A stretch of 64,000 nt of DNA from contig OX328096.1 in NCBI GenBank assembly GCA_946811185.2, positions 38,700,011 to 38,764,010 on the forward strand, in the 5' to 3' direction. Position 1 is the stretch's first letter, and every line of letters begins with the position of its first letter. This document shows positions 34,831 through 44,884 of the stretch, one piece after another. The position numbers were made by a program, and so were the translations under genes. This stretch comes from Hippopus hippopus. Lineage: Eukaryota > Mollusca > Bivalvia > Cardiida > Cardiidae. The notes beneath the pieces are model-generated. The model had not been told where the DNA came from and ran no database searches. It worked only from the letters and a program-made list of their open reading frames with translations.

Positions 34831-35060
34831 TACATAATTGTTTGACAATGAAGAAAGTAAAAAGTAGGGTCATTAAAACACATGATTGTTTGACAATGAA
34901 GAAATTACAAGGCAGGGTCATAAAACATATTATTTGACAATGAATACAGTAAAAAGTAAGGTAATTGTATCACATGGTTGTTTGATATCGAATTAAGTAC
35001 AAAGAAGGATCGTTAAAACACATGACTATTTGACAATGAACAAGGTACAAAGTATAAATC
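34831..35060. repeat. 48-bp tandem array derived from a MITE end
   Basis: Five units with start-to-start spacings of about 48, 44, 48 and 48 bp. Each has the form GGTCATTAAAACACATGATT then GTTTGACAATGAA. This is the arm A terminus of the TTAA-MITE (gtcattaaaac-gggattgtttgg) repeated. Confidence 0.75.
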
Positions 35061-35085
35061 ATGTGAACATAAAAAGATTTCAGAC

Positions 35086-35366
35086 CTGGTTTGGATTAAA
35101 TGTTACTTTGACATCGATAACTACAATTCTGTTTTCTCTGGGCTGGGTAGCATAGACAAAAGTATCTCTGACATTCATTGCAGTCCCCCACACACAAGGC
35201 ACACCATCCTCACACAGAGCTGGTGGCGCATCAAGTTCATCAGGTATGTAGAAGAAATTCCCAAACTCGGGGGACAAGTGGCGCTGGCTCAGACACAGAC
35301 TGGGTTCATACATAGAGTAACCATTATCATGAAACACTATAAAACTCTCCTCTGTGGCTGGTATTC
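35086..35366 (-). CDS. FSTL5: FSTL4/5-like, exon 7 (start of C-terminal domain)
   Basis: The acceptor is ttttcag and the donor CAG|GTCTGA (weak), phase 1 in and phase 0 out. It encodes IPATEESFIVFHDNGYSMYE and later GVPCVWGTAMNVRDTFVYAT and QPRENRIVVIDV. The pattern Val-Trp-x-x-Ala-x-Asn-Val-x-Asp, then a run ending in a valine-rich strand and Asp-Val, is diagnostic of the conserved C-terminal region of FSTL4/5. That region is probably a beta-rich, propeller-like fold (inference). Confidence 0.87.
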
Positions 35367-35595
35367 CTGAAAATAAACGAAGGCTTCCATTCAAAAATGT
35401 GTGCCAAGATCTTTTGTGTTTCTTGCAAGGGATTTACAACACTGTTTCAATATCTTACTCTTCTTTATTGATATAAAATTCCCTGTTAACCAACTATGGA
35501 AAAATTCAAAGAGAAAATTTTGGCTCTGCCCATTTGAAAGCAAACAAAGATGACTTTGCAAATGAAGCACAAAAAATGGGATAATCATTAACTAG

Positions 35596-35718
35596 GTACA
35601 AAACAATGTGGGAAAAGGAGAAACTGCTGGTTACCTGCAGTTTCTCCTTCTTCCACCATGTTTTCAAAAGACTTCTTGCTCCAGGTCATCAAAATTCTGG
35701 ACTGTGTAAAGGATTAAT
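35596..35718 (-). mobile_element. TTAA-MITE, core and arm A only
   Basis: The core has matched changes on both sides (gagaaactgctgg, cctgcagtttctc). Arm B is absent. Confidence 0.6.
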
Positions 35719-35839
35719 GACTTTTTATGCCTTACAGCACCCCACTTTTGAAAACATTCCAGTAAAAAGGAGAAATTATTGTAGAATTTCATTTTTTAGA
35801 CTTACAGTTAAACCTGCTGTCAGTGGGCATGTGTATTAA

Positions 35840-36095
35840 CATTTTATCACAAGGCAAAATTGTCAACTTGCACATATTAAAATCATTCACAAGAAGACAT
35901 ACATGTATCAAGTGTAGGTCAAATAATATGATTTATGTTTAGGAAGGTGAAAATGTTGTGGGAAAAGAAGAAAGGTTTTGTCTTTTGAAAACAAAAACAA
36001 TGCTATTGACCCCATCTTCTTTCTTCCCACAATGAATTTAAAAGAGTTATTACACAGGGTGGTAAAAACATGGGATTGTTTGGAAAATGAGTTGT
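35840..36095 (-). mobile_element. TTAA-MITE, diverged
   Basis: Arms at both ends. The centre is replaced by a non-palindromic stretch near 35965-36010. Confidence 0.5.
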
Positions 36096-36148
36096 GATTT
36101 TATTTCATGTTCCATGCAATCTGATTTTTTCATAAAGTTGTCCCTGTA

Positions 36149-36691
36149 TCAACCCTTTACCACACAATCGCAAGTTTTAACAACCCCAAGTAGGAAGGCT
36201 TTTAAAACACAATGTGGGAAAAGGAGTGAGTAAGTGAGTGTATGGTGTTTAACGCCGTTTTCAACAATGTTTCAGTTATATCGGGGCAGCCAGTGCACCT
36301 ATCCATGCTTTCCTAGAGTTTCTTTTACCAGTACTCCACATAAAGTTCTTTCTGAGCCACTGGCTGCCCTCCCACATAACCATCATATAAACAGCGATGA
36401 GAGAGGAATGAGTCCTGTCGCAATGACTACCACCAATCCTTGTAAAGAGATTGGCCGATACGGAGATCTAACCAGCGACCCCCTGTTCTCAAGTCCTGTA
36501 CACTACCGACTTACCTACCCAGACTCTGTGTGGGGAAAGGAGAAAATGCTGGTAATCTGCATTTTCACCTTTTCCCATACTGGTTTCTACCCTTTCCAGG
36601 AACTTGAGCTCATTTGTACCAATTTTGAATTAATGGTCTGTAGATATTTAAAATTTGGAAGGGTCTAAAATGTGGTTTTGGAAAGGGTTAA
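36149..36691 (+). mobile_element. TTAA-MITE split by a SINE
   Basis: Arm A at 36149-36226 and core plus arm B at 36530-36691, ending in TTAA 36688-36691. The SINE between them landed inside the palindrome. Confidence 0.83.
36227..36529 (-). mobile_element. tRNA-headed SINE (head type 1) inside a MITE palindrome
   Basis: Same family as 33973-34277, with a degraded B box. The flanks GTGGGAAAAGGAG (36214-36226) and GTGGGGAAAGGAG (36530-36542) form a target duplication with one mismatch. Confidence 0.83.
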
Positions 36692-36952
36692 ACAGTCAAA
36701 TTTTTTTAAGAAGTTGTTGTAGTTAATCACCTTAGCTTGCTGTTTGAGACAGATCTGTCTATTTCAATTTTATTCAACTGTTAATTCACTAGTAGAACCT
36801 GTGCAATGTACACTGAAGCTTTATGCTCTGTTTGCTCTTCTACAAAAGTGCTGGTCTCAGGCCAAAAGACCGGTAATAGTGTTAACAACTTTTTCTTAAA
36901 TATTGCAGTATTTCCCTGTATCAAGCCTTGACATCCTTTCCTTGCTTTTGTT

Positions 36953-37050
36953 ACAAGAAGACAAAATTTTTTATTAATCCATACTGAAAGCATTTGCAGA
37001 TGACAACAAAAACATGGCTTACATGATGATATTTACCCTAGAAATATAGA
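36953..37050 (-). mobile_element. TTAA-MITE, arm B fragment
   Basis: Arm B (actgaaagcatttgcagatg) without core, directly left of a complete copy. Confidence 0.45.
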
Positions 37051-37059
37051 AGAAATTGC

Positions 37060-37288
37060 TTAATCCTTTACCACACAATCCCGAGTTTTAACGACCCTGA
37101 GAAAGAAAGCTTTTGAAAACTTTGTGGGAAAAGGAGAAAATGCTGGTTACCAGCATTTTCTCCTTTTCCCACAAAGTTTTCGACCCTATCAAGGACAAAT
37201 TTCATTGGTTGCGCCATCTTTAATTTGTCACCTGCAAATGGTTTTATTTCGGAGTAGTCTTAAATTTTGACGTGAGGTAAAGAGTTAA
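37060..37288 (+). mobile_element. TTAA-MITE, full length (FSTL intron 6)
   Basis: 229 bp with TTAA at 37060-37063 and 37285-37288. The palindrome carries a compensated change (CTTTGTGGG and CCCACAAAG). Its GGTTACC centre is an exception for a + copy. Confidence 0.87.
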
Positions 37289-37289
37289 A

Positions 37290-37392
37290 AAGGAGAAAAT
37301 GCTTATCACCATTTTCCCCTTTTTCCCACAAAGTTTTCTAAAGCTGTCTGCCTAGAGGTTGTTAAAACAGATTTGTTTGGTAAAGGGTTTAA
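37290..37392 (-). mobile_element. TTAA-MITE, core and arm A, tandem neighbour
   Basis: Begins directly at the TTAA of the previous copy, lacks arm B and ends AAAGGGTTTAA. Confidence 0.55.
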
Positions 37393-37691
37393 CAAAGACC
37401 CAGCTCTCCTTTCTATAACAATGTTTCACCAAACTCTGTCAAAAACCCATGCTTCCAATCTTCTTTTTCAAACTCTTCTCATCTACCCTCCTTTGACAAA
37501 TTTAAAATGAACAGAAATTGCTATCACTTATTCACCACCAAAAGAAAAGGAACATAAAATTTACTATAATTTCTGTGAAGTATTCAGATAAGTTCACTAA
37601 TTTAGTAATTCATAATTGAGATAGAATAGATAAGTTTCTTGTTTACAAGCATTTTGTTTTTCCAACTTACTATTTAAATACTTTGTTTCAC

Positions 37692-37814
37692 TAAAGGAAT
37701 GTACTGTCATTTGTAATGAAGATTCTGCCACCCCTGCATTGTTTCTGGCTATACATTTGTACACTCCTGTATCTTTATACTGGCTTGCATTCATCACAGT
37801 CAAACTGCTGTCGC
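37692..37814 (-). CDS. FSTL5: FSTL4/5-like, exon 6 (second half of Ig domain 2)
   Basis: The acceptor is ttttcag, and the start joins exon 5 to read SDSSLTVMNASQYKDTGVYK, followed by CIARNNAGVAE. This is the classic Asp-x-Gly-x-Tyr-x-Cys F-strand motif of an Ig domain. The donor chosen, A|GTGAAA, is weak. It is the only nearby GT that keeps the phase needed by exon 7, so the last few residues are less certain than the rest. Confidence 0.8.
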
Positions 37815-37939
37815 CTGAAAAACAAAATTCAATAAAATTATAGGCATACTTGTGTTTTCTTTCTTCTAACAAACCTACTCATTCAATTTTGAAATAAGAG
37901 GGCAATGATGTTCCGGTACTGACCCAATTCACCATACAC

Positions 37940-38148
37940 ATAACCCTTTAACAAATTATAAAATCGTGGATTTATCCTAATTGTAAGCATTTGCAGACGT
38001 CGAAGTAAATGTGATTCAAAATCTGAAACTTGCTTTTAGAAGGAAAAAGAAACGTTAGTTGACAGGATTTTCTCCTTTTCCTACAATGTTTTCAAAAGCC
38101 TTGTTCCTATAGGTCATTAAAACTCGCGATTGTGTAGTAAATGGTTAA
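37940..38148 (-). mobile_element. TTAA-MITE, core shortened
   Basis: Right TTAA 38145-38148. The left half of the palindrome is missing. Confidence 0.68.
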
Positions 38149-38376
38149 ATGACAAAAAATAATAGAAAACTATGGAAGCACCTCAGATAAGCAAGACAAT
38201 TTACAGTTTGATACATGGATACATTGGAAAACGAGAAGGAAACTGTAGAAATTGCTTTCAAGTTTCAATAGATTTCTCCTTTTGCCATAATGGTTTCAAA
38301 AGTAATGTACATGACGAAAAGTCATCTACAGGAAGTGACAAGTTAATAACAAAAAAGAACTGAGTGAAAAGCTTAC

Positions 38377-38535
38377 TATCTCTAATGGAGTATTTAGCTC
38401 CATGCTGTACAGTATTGTCATTAAACTGCCATTCTATGGTTGACCTTGGATAACCTTCTGCGTGACAATGGAGTACAACATTTTTACCCTGGAGAGTGTC
38501 TACGTTCTTAGGCCAGACAGTCACATGTGGTGGTT
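38377..38535 (-). CDS. FSTL5: FSTL4/5-like, exon 5 (first half of Ig domain 2)
   Basis: The acceptor is ctgattacag and the donor A|GTAAGC, phase 1 in and out. It begins KPPHVTVWPKNVDTLQGKN and carries the B-strand cysteine in VVLHCHAEGYP and the core tryptophan in IEWQFND. The motif CHAEG-P is shared with vertebrate FSTL5. The intron between exons 5 and 6 splits this Ig domain just as the previous one splits Ig domain 1. Confidence 0.84.
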
Positions 38536-39611
38536 CTGTAATCAGAAAAAATATCAAAACTGATTTTAACATTCAAACATAATATTCAAAAAGAAAAAAA
38601 ACTTTATTTTAGATACTTCATATTACAATTGTATTGAATGTCAATCTGCAATCAAGTTTTGTGGTTTTCAAGGCTTATTACCAACACAGACTTTTGAAAA
38701 CTTGAATAATGCATACAAAATTTGTTTCAAGTGTCAGTTTTTCCTTAGCTGGAGTAAGAGTTATGGGGAAAAAAATTCACCGACAAAAGAAAGTTATTGA
38801 GTGTTCCTGAGCACAGTCCAACACATTTTAGCTTCTAAAACCGAACCCGAGTTCAATAATATTATAAACAGTTGGAAAAGCAGATGCAAAGTGTATCAAT
38901 CATACTTGGGAATACTATGAAAAATAGTGAACAGAGACTAACATGTTAGCTTGCTTAACAATCTTGCATCACACCTGCGATCATGACAGTGAAGATGTGA
39001 AATTGTAAAATTGCGCTGCATGAATGTGATGAAGTTTCAAACAGTAACTAAAACCTTCTTATTATTTTATGCAAGCATCTATGGTTTGTGTTTGAGTACA
39101 GGTAAGATTTTTGTTTTTAATCATTCAGCAAACAATATTAACACACACCAGATTGCCAAACAAATAATGTAGCACAAGAAGTTTTTGATAGCCCTTTGAA
39201 TAATCTCATCTTTTTTTTTTCAAAACAAATACTACAGAAAAAAACTGACATTTTGTGTTAGATATCACGTCATTCTCATAGGTAATTTGACAACTTGGAT
39301 TTCAATGCAAGTTATTTGCATGTAAATATAACAGACTCATGCTCTGTGAAAAGGCATTTTAATACTTCTGCAAAAAGGTATCAACTCATGTCAACTTGAC
39401 CTGGGTTGAAACTTTTTGCAACAGTAAATATTCTGCATGTATACAGGCCATTCTTATTCATAGTTCAGCCAGTTGTTTGACAAAATAAAACTGTATAATC
39501 CTGCAAATTGCTTGGCATGATGCATTACTAGGATGCATCAAACCCCCTTTTCCCAGAACATCCTTCAGGTTTTTTAAAATTATTTTGCTTTATGATATAT
39601 TCATAACTTAC
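38536..39611. other. FSTL intron 4 (39611-38536)
   Basis: About 1.1 kb of AT-rich unique DNA; no MITE or SINE copy recognised, unlike most other introns. Confidence 0.5.
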
Positions 39612-39729
39612 TTTGTATTGTAAGCATGTGTAACTGCTTGACTGTTGGTTTCTTCCTATCATAGCAGGTCAGGTTACTTACATGGTCCACATTAATGGTC
39701 TCTATATAAAGACTGCCATCAGACAGAAC
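39612..39729 (-). CDS. FSTL5: FSTL4/5-like, exon 4 (second half of Ig domain 1)
   Basis: A 118-bp exon too short to stand out as an ORF. The acceptor is gttttccag and the donor A|GTAAGT, with phase 0 in and phase 1 out. It encodes VLSDGSLYIETINVDHVSNL followed by TCYDRKKP, where the cysteine closes Ig domain 1. DGSLYI followed by a TCY motif matches the same exon of vertebrate FSTL5. Exact phase agreement with exons 3 and 5 confirms it. Confidence 0.82.
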
Positions 39730-39829
39730 CTGGAAAACGAAAGTATATTATCACATAAAGTATAAGGTCCAATGATAAATAACTGAGTTGTAACAAACAG
39801 TTGCTCATAAACTGATTTTATTTTCAACT

Positions 39830-40048
39830 TTCAACCAAACAACAAATTTCAAGACTTGTCCACACTGAAAGTATTTGCACACAACATGTTAAATATTACC
39901 CAAATAATGAGATTTATCTTAAGAAGATTAGAAAACAATGTGGAAAAAGGAAAAATTGCTGATAACCAGCGTTTTTTTTCCCTCATTGCTTTCAAAAGCT
40001 GTTTTCTTCAGGGTCATAGAATCACAAAATTGATTGCTAAAGGATAAA
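39830..40048 (-). mobile_element. TTAA-MITE, diverged
   Basis: Arm B, core (gctgataaccagcg) and arm A all recognisable. TTAA lost. Confidence 0.65.
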
Positions 40049-40253
40049 TCTCCACCATGTAATCCTGTGTTTTAGCCACCCTGAGGAAGATTTTTTACAA
40101 CATTGTGGGAAAAGGTAAAAGCATTCTCTACTTTTCTTACAAATTTTTTTTTAACTTATTAAAGATAAATTCCACCATTTGAAAAAATGTATTGTCTGCA
40201 ATTTTTTTTCAATTTGGATCAATCTAATACTTTGCTGTTTGGTAAAGAGTTAA
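40048..40253 (+). mobile_element. TTAA-MITE, abutting copy
   Basis: Starts where the previous copy ends. The palindrome centre is deleted (gtaaaagcattctc). Right TTAA 40250-40253. Confidence 0.65.
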
Positions 40254-40299
40254 AAAATTTCATATTGTAAGATAATAAACATGTGAATATGTAATTTAA

Positions 40300-40519
40300 T
40301 TGAATGGTGTTTTTTACACTTCTTTCAACATTATTTCAGTCACAGCTCACAAATTCATTTATGTCCTGGGTTTCACCAGTAATAGGCTAGGTCTCTGAAG
40401 TGTCTTGCCCAAGGACACTCCCACAAAAAAAACCCCAGTGCTTCCAGAGAGGCTCAAACCCAGGGCCTCCAGGTTACGAGTCTTACACTTTACCTCTGAG
40501 TCATGCAGGACCCCGAATT
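40300..40519 (-). mobile_element. tRNA-headed SINE (head type 3), with target duplication
   Basis: The head CGGGGTCCTGCATGACTCAG and the box-B-like GGTTTGAGCCT lie on the - strand. The tail contains CTGAAATAATGTTGAAAGAA. TGTAATTTAA flanks both sides (40290-40299, 40520-40529). Confidence 0.78.
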
Positions 40520-40602
40520 TGTAATTTAAACAAGTAAATTTTCATCATAACATTCAACTTGAATTCGTAATTTAAACAAGTTAAATTTTCATCATAACAT
40601 GA
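40516..40602. repeat. two-copy tandem duplication of about 44 bp
   Basis: Two copies of GTAATTTAAACAAGTAAATT followed by TTCATCATAACAT. Confidence 0.6.
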
Positions 40603-40811
40603 GTTTATACATGTAGCAGAAAATCTGATCTGTGGTTACCCAAGTAAGGGCAAAAACACTAATCATTGATGTTCAGACAAAAAAACTATTGTCTTTTTTT
40701 CTATCAGCCTGAGCTTCTGGCAAAAGAAACAATACCATCAATCCAACAAAATAATCCCAGACAGAAAATCTAATAAATATTGTGAGGCGTTAACAAGGAT
40801 GAACCACATAC

Positions 40812-40969
40812 AGAAATTCCAGGAAAGTCCAGTAAGGATAAATCAACATCATTTCGTTTCCACACAACGTCAGTCGATGCCGTTACATCACATTTGACTT
40901 CTAGTCCGTTTCCCACTGTTGTCAGTAATGGGACAACCTCCAGTTTGTGTTCAAGCAAGTCTGGGATGT
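40812..40969 (-). CDS. FSTL5: FSTL4/5-like, exon 3 (first half of Ig domain 1)
   Basis: The acceptor is ttattacag and the donor TCT|GTATGT, giving phase 1 in and phase 0 out. It encodes DIPDLLEHKLEVVPLLTTVG, then the B-strand cysteine (LEVKCDV) and the core tryptophan (VVWKRND) of an I-set immunoglobulin domain. The second cysteine is on exon 4, so the domain is split by an intron. The WKRN stretch is also found at this point in vertebrate FSTL5. Confidence 0.83.
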
Positions 40970-41084
40970 CTGTAATAAGAAACCTTACAATGATTTTAAA
41001 CCAAAAACCACTGAATAAACCCAATTGACACTTTCAGTCTAGAAGTAAGACCTCAAAATTTACAATTTTATGTCTGCTTTAGTC

Positions 41085-41225
41085 CAGAATGCCAAAGCAA
41101 AGAGGACAGTGCAGATCCAAGGTCAGACTGCACATTTCATTGTGGAAAATGCTTTTAAAAAAAAAAATCTTCTTTCATATTGCACTGTCAGTTAAAAGGC
41201 TGTCCCCTACTGGGCTTTGAAAAGA
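41085..41225. mobile_element. second-family TTAA repeat, fragment
   Basis: GCAGATCCAAGGTCAGACTG and a weak mirror half. Confidence 0.45.
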
Positions 41226-41246
41226 AGTGTTTTTATGAGTAAAGGC

Positions 41247-41467
41247 TAACTCTTTCCCACAGGACAAAATTTCAGACTCACATTCAAATAGAAAGCAGTT
41301 TGCACACTACAAATTTAACTTGGTCAAAGATGATTTCTGTCACTGAAATGGTAGAAATCATTGTAAGAAAAGGAGAAAATGCAGTTTACCAGCATTTTCT
41401 CTTCTTTCCACAATGTTTCTCAGTCTTTTTGTCACGGTCATTTAAACTCAGAATTGTGTGGTAAATT
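41247..41467 (-). mobile_element. TTAA-MITE, near complete
   Basis: The centre is GCAGTTTACCAGC. Right end GGTAAATTG. Confidence 0.7.
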
Positions 41468-41651
41468 GCCTTTGGAACAATGTTGGGAAAAAGAGGAAAT
41501 GCTGGTAATCAGCATTTTCTCCTTTTCCCACCATAATGCTAATCTATCATCATGATAAATCTCATCATTTGCACCACATCTAATTTGTTGTCTGCTAATG
41601 CTATTTATATGGAGGAGTCCAACAATTTTCGTCTGGCGCAAAGAGAACAGT
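41468..41651 (+). mobile_element. TTAA-MITE, lacking arm A end
   Basis: Adjoins the previous copy. Core GGTAATCAG and arm B present. Confidence 0.6.
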
Positions 41652-41923
41652 TCTATCACATGAAATGATAACTTTTCATGTAATTCTGTCATGTTTATGA
41701 CACTTATTTCCTATCAGATGAAGAAACAATTTTTCTTTATTGATTATGTCTGGTTGCATCTTTTTACTGACTTTTACACCCTGATGGCACGAAAGATAGA
41801 CCATGGACAATATAATCTATCCCAGGATTTGGACAAATTCCCAACTCATCCACCAAGTATACTTGCTGTTCTATCTATTTTCCATATTTGATTATACTCT
41901 GCAAAATGAATTCTGTTAAGTTG

Positions 41924-42147
41924 TTAACTCTTACCCACCCAGCAAAGTTTTAGACTTGTCCAAATCGAAAGCTTTTCTCGACAAAATATCAAACATGGCA
42001 CAGATGATGGTAATTTGTAATGGAAACGGTAGAAAACATTATGGGAAAAGAAGAAAATGCTGGTTACCAGCATTTTCTTCTTTTCCCATAATGTTTTCCA
42101 AAGCCTTCTTTGCCATTAAAAATTGGAATTTTGTTGTAAAGAGTTGA
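41924..42147 (-). mobile_element. TTAA-MITE, full length
   Basis: Left TTAA 41924-41927. Perfectly matched core with CATTATGGG/CCCATAATG, right end GAGTTGA. Confidence 0.83.
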
Positions 42148-42504
42148 GAATTTGAAATCCTGCTAACAACCACAGCTGAAGTTTTTACAACCAATTATTA
42201 ATATACAACCACTTTAACATGACAGAAATTATTTCAGTGATCTGTTAAGGTGACGATATCACTAAAAAAAAAACCAATCTTTTATACTCCTGCTATAAAT
42301 CACTTTGTAAACACATTGTGAAGAAAAAAAGCAATGGTTTGTAACAAAAAACTTCTTCTTTTCTGACAATATTATCTGTAGCATGTGAAGAAAAAGGGCA
42401 TTTCTTTCCTGCAAATTTTTGTGCTGCGTATAATTGTATGATAGTTCTCACTTAGTCTACAAACAGTTTTTTAAAATAAGTTTGTATGTTAATGGGTTGA
42501 CACT

Positions 42505-42707
42505 TTAACCCTTTACCAAACAACAAAATTTTAGACAAGTCCAAATTCAAAGCATTTGCAGACAACAAAATAAATGTGACTTAAAAATTGTTTAGGGAAG
42601 GGTAGAAAACATTGTGGGAAAAGGAGAAAATGCTGGTTACCGCAATGTTTTTAAAAGGTTTCTTTCTTAGGGTCGTTAAAAGTCGGGATTGTATGGGAAA
42701 GGGATAA
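42505..42707 (-). mobile_element. TTAA-MITE, half palindrome deleted
   Basis: Left TTAA 42505-42508. The right half of the core is lost (gctggttaccgcaatg). Right end GGGATAA. Confidence 0.72.
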
Positions 42708-42710
42708 CAC

Positions 42711-42829
42711 AGACAAAATGTTAGACTTGTGCATATTGAAAGCAAGTAACCAGCATTTTCCCCTTTCCTCATAATGTTTGTATAGGCCATCTTCTCAAGG
42801 TCATTAAACATGAGATTGCTTGGAAATAG
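42711..42829 (-). mobile_element. TTAA-MITE, left half palindrome deleted
   Basis: Arm B joins directly to GTAACCAGC; tandem with its neighbours on both sides. Confidence 0.55.
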
Positions 42830-43130
42830 GAGAAAATGCTAGAAACCAACATTTTCCACTTTTTTCCAGTGTTTTCTCAAAGACAGCATTCATCCTTTGT
42901 GCTACATTTAATTTGTTATCTTCAAATATTTTCAGTTTGGACAAGTCTAGAATTGTGGTAACTGATTGATTGTATGGTGTTAACGCCGTTTTCAGCATTA
43001 TTTCAGTTATATCGCGGTGGCCAGTGCACCTATCCATGCTTTCCTGAAGTTTCTTTTACCAGTACTCCACACAATTTTCTTTGCAAGCCACTGGCTGCTT
43101 TCCAACATTGTCGTGTGGTAAAGGATTAAG
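42825..43130 (+). mobile_element. TTAA-MITE split by a SINE, end 17 bp from exon 2 donor
   Basis: Core and arm B at 42825-42961, terminal piece GTGTGGTAAAGGATTAA at 43114-43130. Third member of a run of three abutting copies. Confidence 0.72.
42962..43113 (-). mobile_element. SINE, 5'-truncated (no tRNA head), inside a MITE
   Basis: Tail and body match 33973-34277. TGTGGTAA repeats at 42954-42961 and 43114-43121 as a target duplication. Loss of the head fits incomplete reverse transcription. Confidence 0.78.
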
Positions 43131-43147
43131 CAAACAGTGGTACCTAC

Positions 43148-43354
43148 CAAAAGCTTGTATGAATTCATCAGCTGACAGTTTGCTGTCCCTCTCACCTAGT
43201 TCATCAAATGTTACTATGTCAAGTAGGGTACAAAGGCTGGATATTTCATCTATTCGCTCTCGCAGCTGCATTTCCCATAATTCCTCTTTCTCAATTTTAC
43301 CATCATAGTTGTCGTCAAAATAGTTAAACATCAAAATGGCAAGTTTCTGCTTTT
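43148..43354 (-). CDS. FSTL5: FSTL4/5-like, exon 2 (EF-hand pair)
   Basis: The acceptor is tattatag and the donor G|GTAGGT. The exon joins exon 1 to read EEKQKLAILMFNYFDDNYDG. The first EF-hand loop, DDNYDGKIEKEE, has Asp1, Asn3, Asp5, Gly6, Ile8 and Glu12, so it should bind calcium. The second, around DELGERDSKLSADEF, is one residue longer than a standard loop and lacks the central Gly. It is probably structural only. Vertebrate FSTL proteins also carry an EF-hand pair at this place. A MITE terminus ends 17 bp beyond the donor on the intron side. Confidence 0.85.
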
Positions 43355-43624
43355 CTATAATAAAATAAAGGTTACCTTCAAAATAAGAATATTATTAAAT
43401 ATGATAAGACACTATCTTAATAATGTCTAAAGTGAAAGGGCTTTCTTCATGTCCTAACATTGATGTCAAAAGCAGTATCTATTACTGTCCATTATTGTCA
43501 ATGAAACTAATCAATTTATTAGAAGCAACACAAAACAAGAGGGCCTGATGGCCCTGGATCGCTCACCTGAGTCAATAGGCAAAATTTCAGTCCAGGATCG
43601 TGATTGAAACTCTGACCAATAGTC

Positions 43625-44870
43625 AGGTCAATTGAGCTTAAAATGTGGCCTCTAGAGCGCCCTCAAGGAATTTTTGTAAGTTGACCTAGTGACCTAGTTT
43701 ATGACCCCATGTGACCCAGTTTTGATCTCATCCAAGATTTTATCAAGACAAACATGCTGACCAATTTTCAGGTCAATTGAGCAAGATTTTTTGCCTATAG
43801 AGCCCATACGGAATTTCTGTAAGTTGACCTAGTGACCTAGTTTATGACTCTAGGTAACCCAATTTTGAACTCATCCTAGATTTTATCAAGACAAACATTC
43901 TCAGCAATTTTCAAGTCAATTGAGCAATAAATGTGGCCTCCAGAGTGCTCACAAGATTTTTCTTTAATTTGACGAAGTGACCTAGTCTATGAACCCACAT
44001 GACCCAATTTAGAACTCATCATAAAGTCTATCAAGACAAACATTCTGAACAATTGAGCAATAGATGTGGCCTCTAGAGTGCCCAAATAAATTTCTTTAAT
44101 TTGACCTACTGACCTAGTTTATAACTCAATTTCAACCTCATTCGATATTTCATCAAGACAAACATTCTGACCAATTTTCATGTCAATTGAGCATGAAATG
44201 TGGCCTCCAGAGTGCCCGCAAGGTATTTCTTTAATTTGACCTTGTGACCTATATTATGACTCCAGGTGACCCAATTCTACACTCATCCTAGATTTCATCA
44301 AGACAAACATTTCAACCAATGTTCAAACCAGTTGAGCAATAAATGTGGCCTCTAGAGTGCCCACACAGTATTTCTTTAATTTGACCTTGTGACCTAGTTT
44401 AAGACCCAAGGTGACCTAAGTTCAGACTCATGTAAAATTTTATCAGGACAAACATTCTGAATAACTTTAAAGTCAATTGAGCAACAAATGTGGCCTCTAG
44501 AGTGCCAACAATATATTTCCTTAACATGACCTAGTGACCTAGTTTATGACCCCAGGTGACCCAAATTCAAACTCATCCAAGATTTCATCGAGACGAACAT
44601 TCTGACCAATTTTCAAGTCAATTGAATTGAAAAATATGGCCTCTAGAGTGCCCACAAGGTATTTCTTTAATTTGACCTAGCGACCTTGATTAAGAACCAA
44701 AGTGACCCAAATTCAAAGTCATCACAGATTTCATCAAGAAAAACATTCTGACCACATTTCAGGTCAAATGAGCAAGAAATGTGGCCTCTAGAGTGCCCAC
44801 AAGGTATTTCTTTAATTTGATCTAGTGACCTAGTTTATGACCACAGGTGACCCATTTTCGAAACTCACTG
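43625..44870. repeat. array of ~145-bp units
   Basis: Each unit runs from GTTGACCTAGTGACCTAG through CATCAAGACAAACATTCTGA to TGTGGCCTCTAGAGTGCCC. Confidence 0.8.
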
Positions 44871-44884
44871 AACATGTTGTGCTC

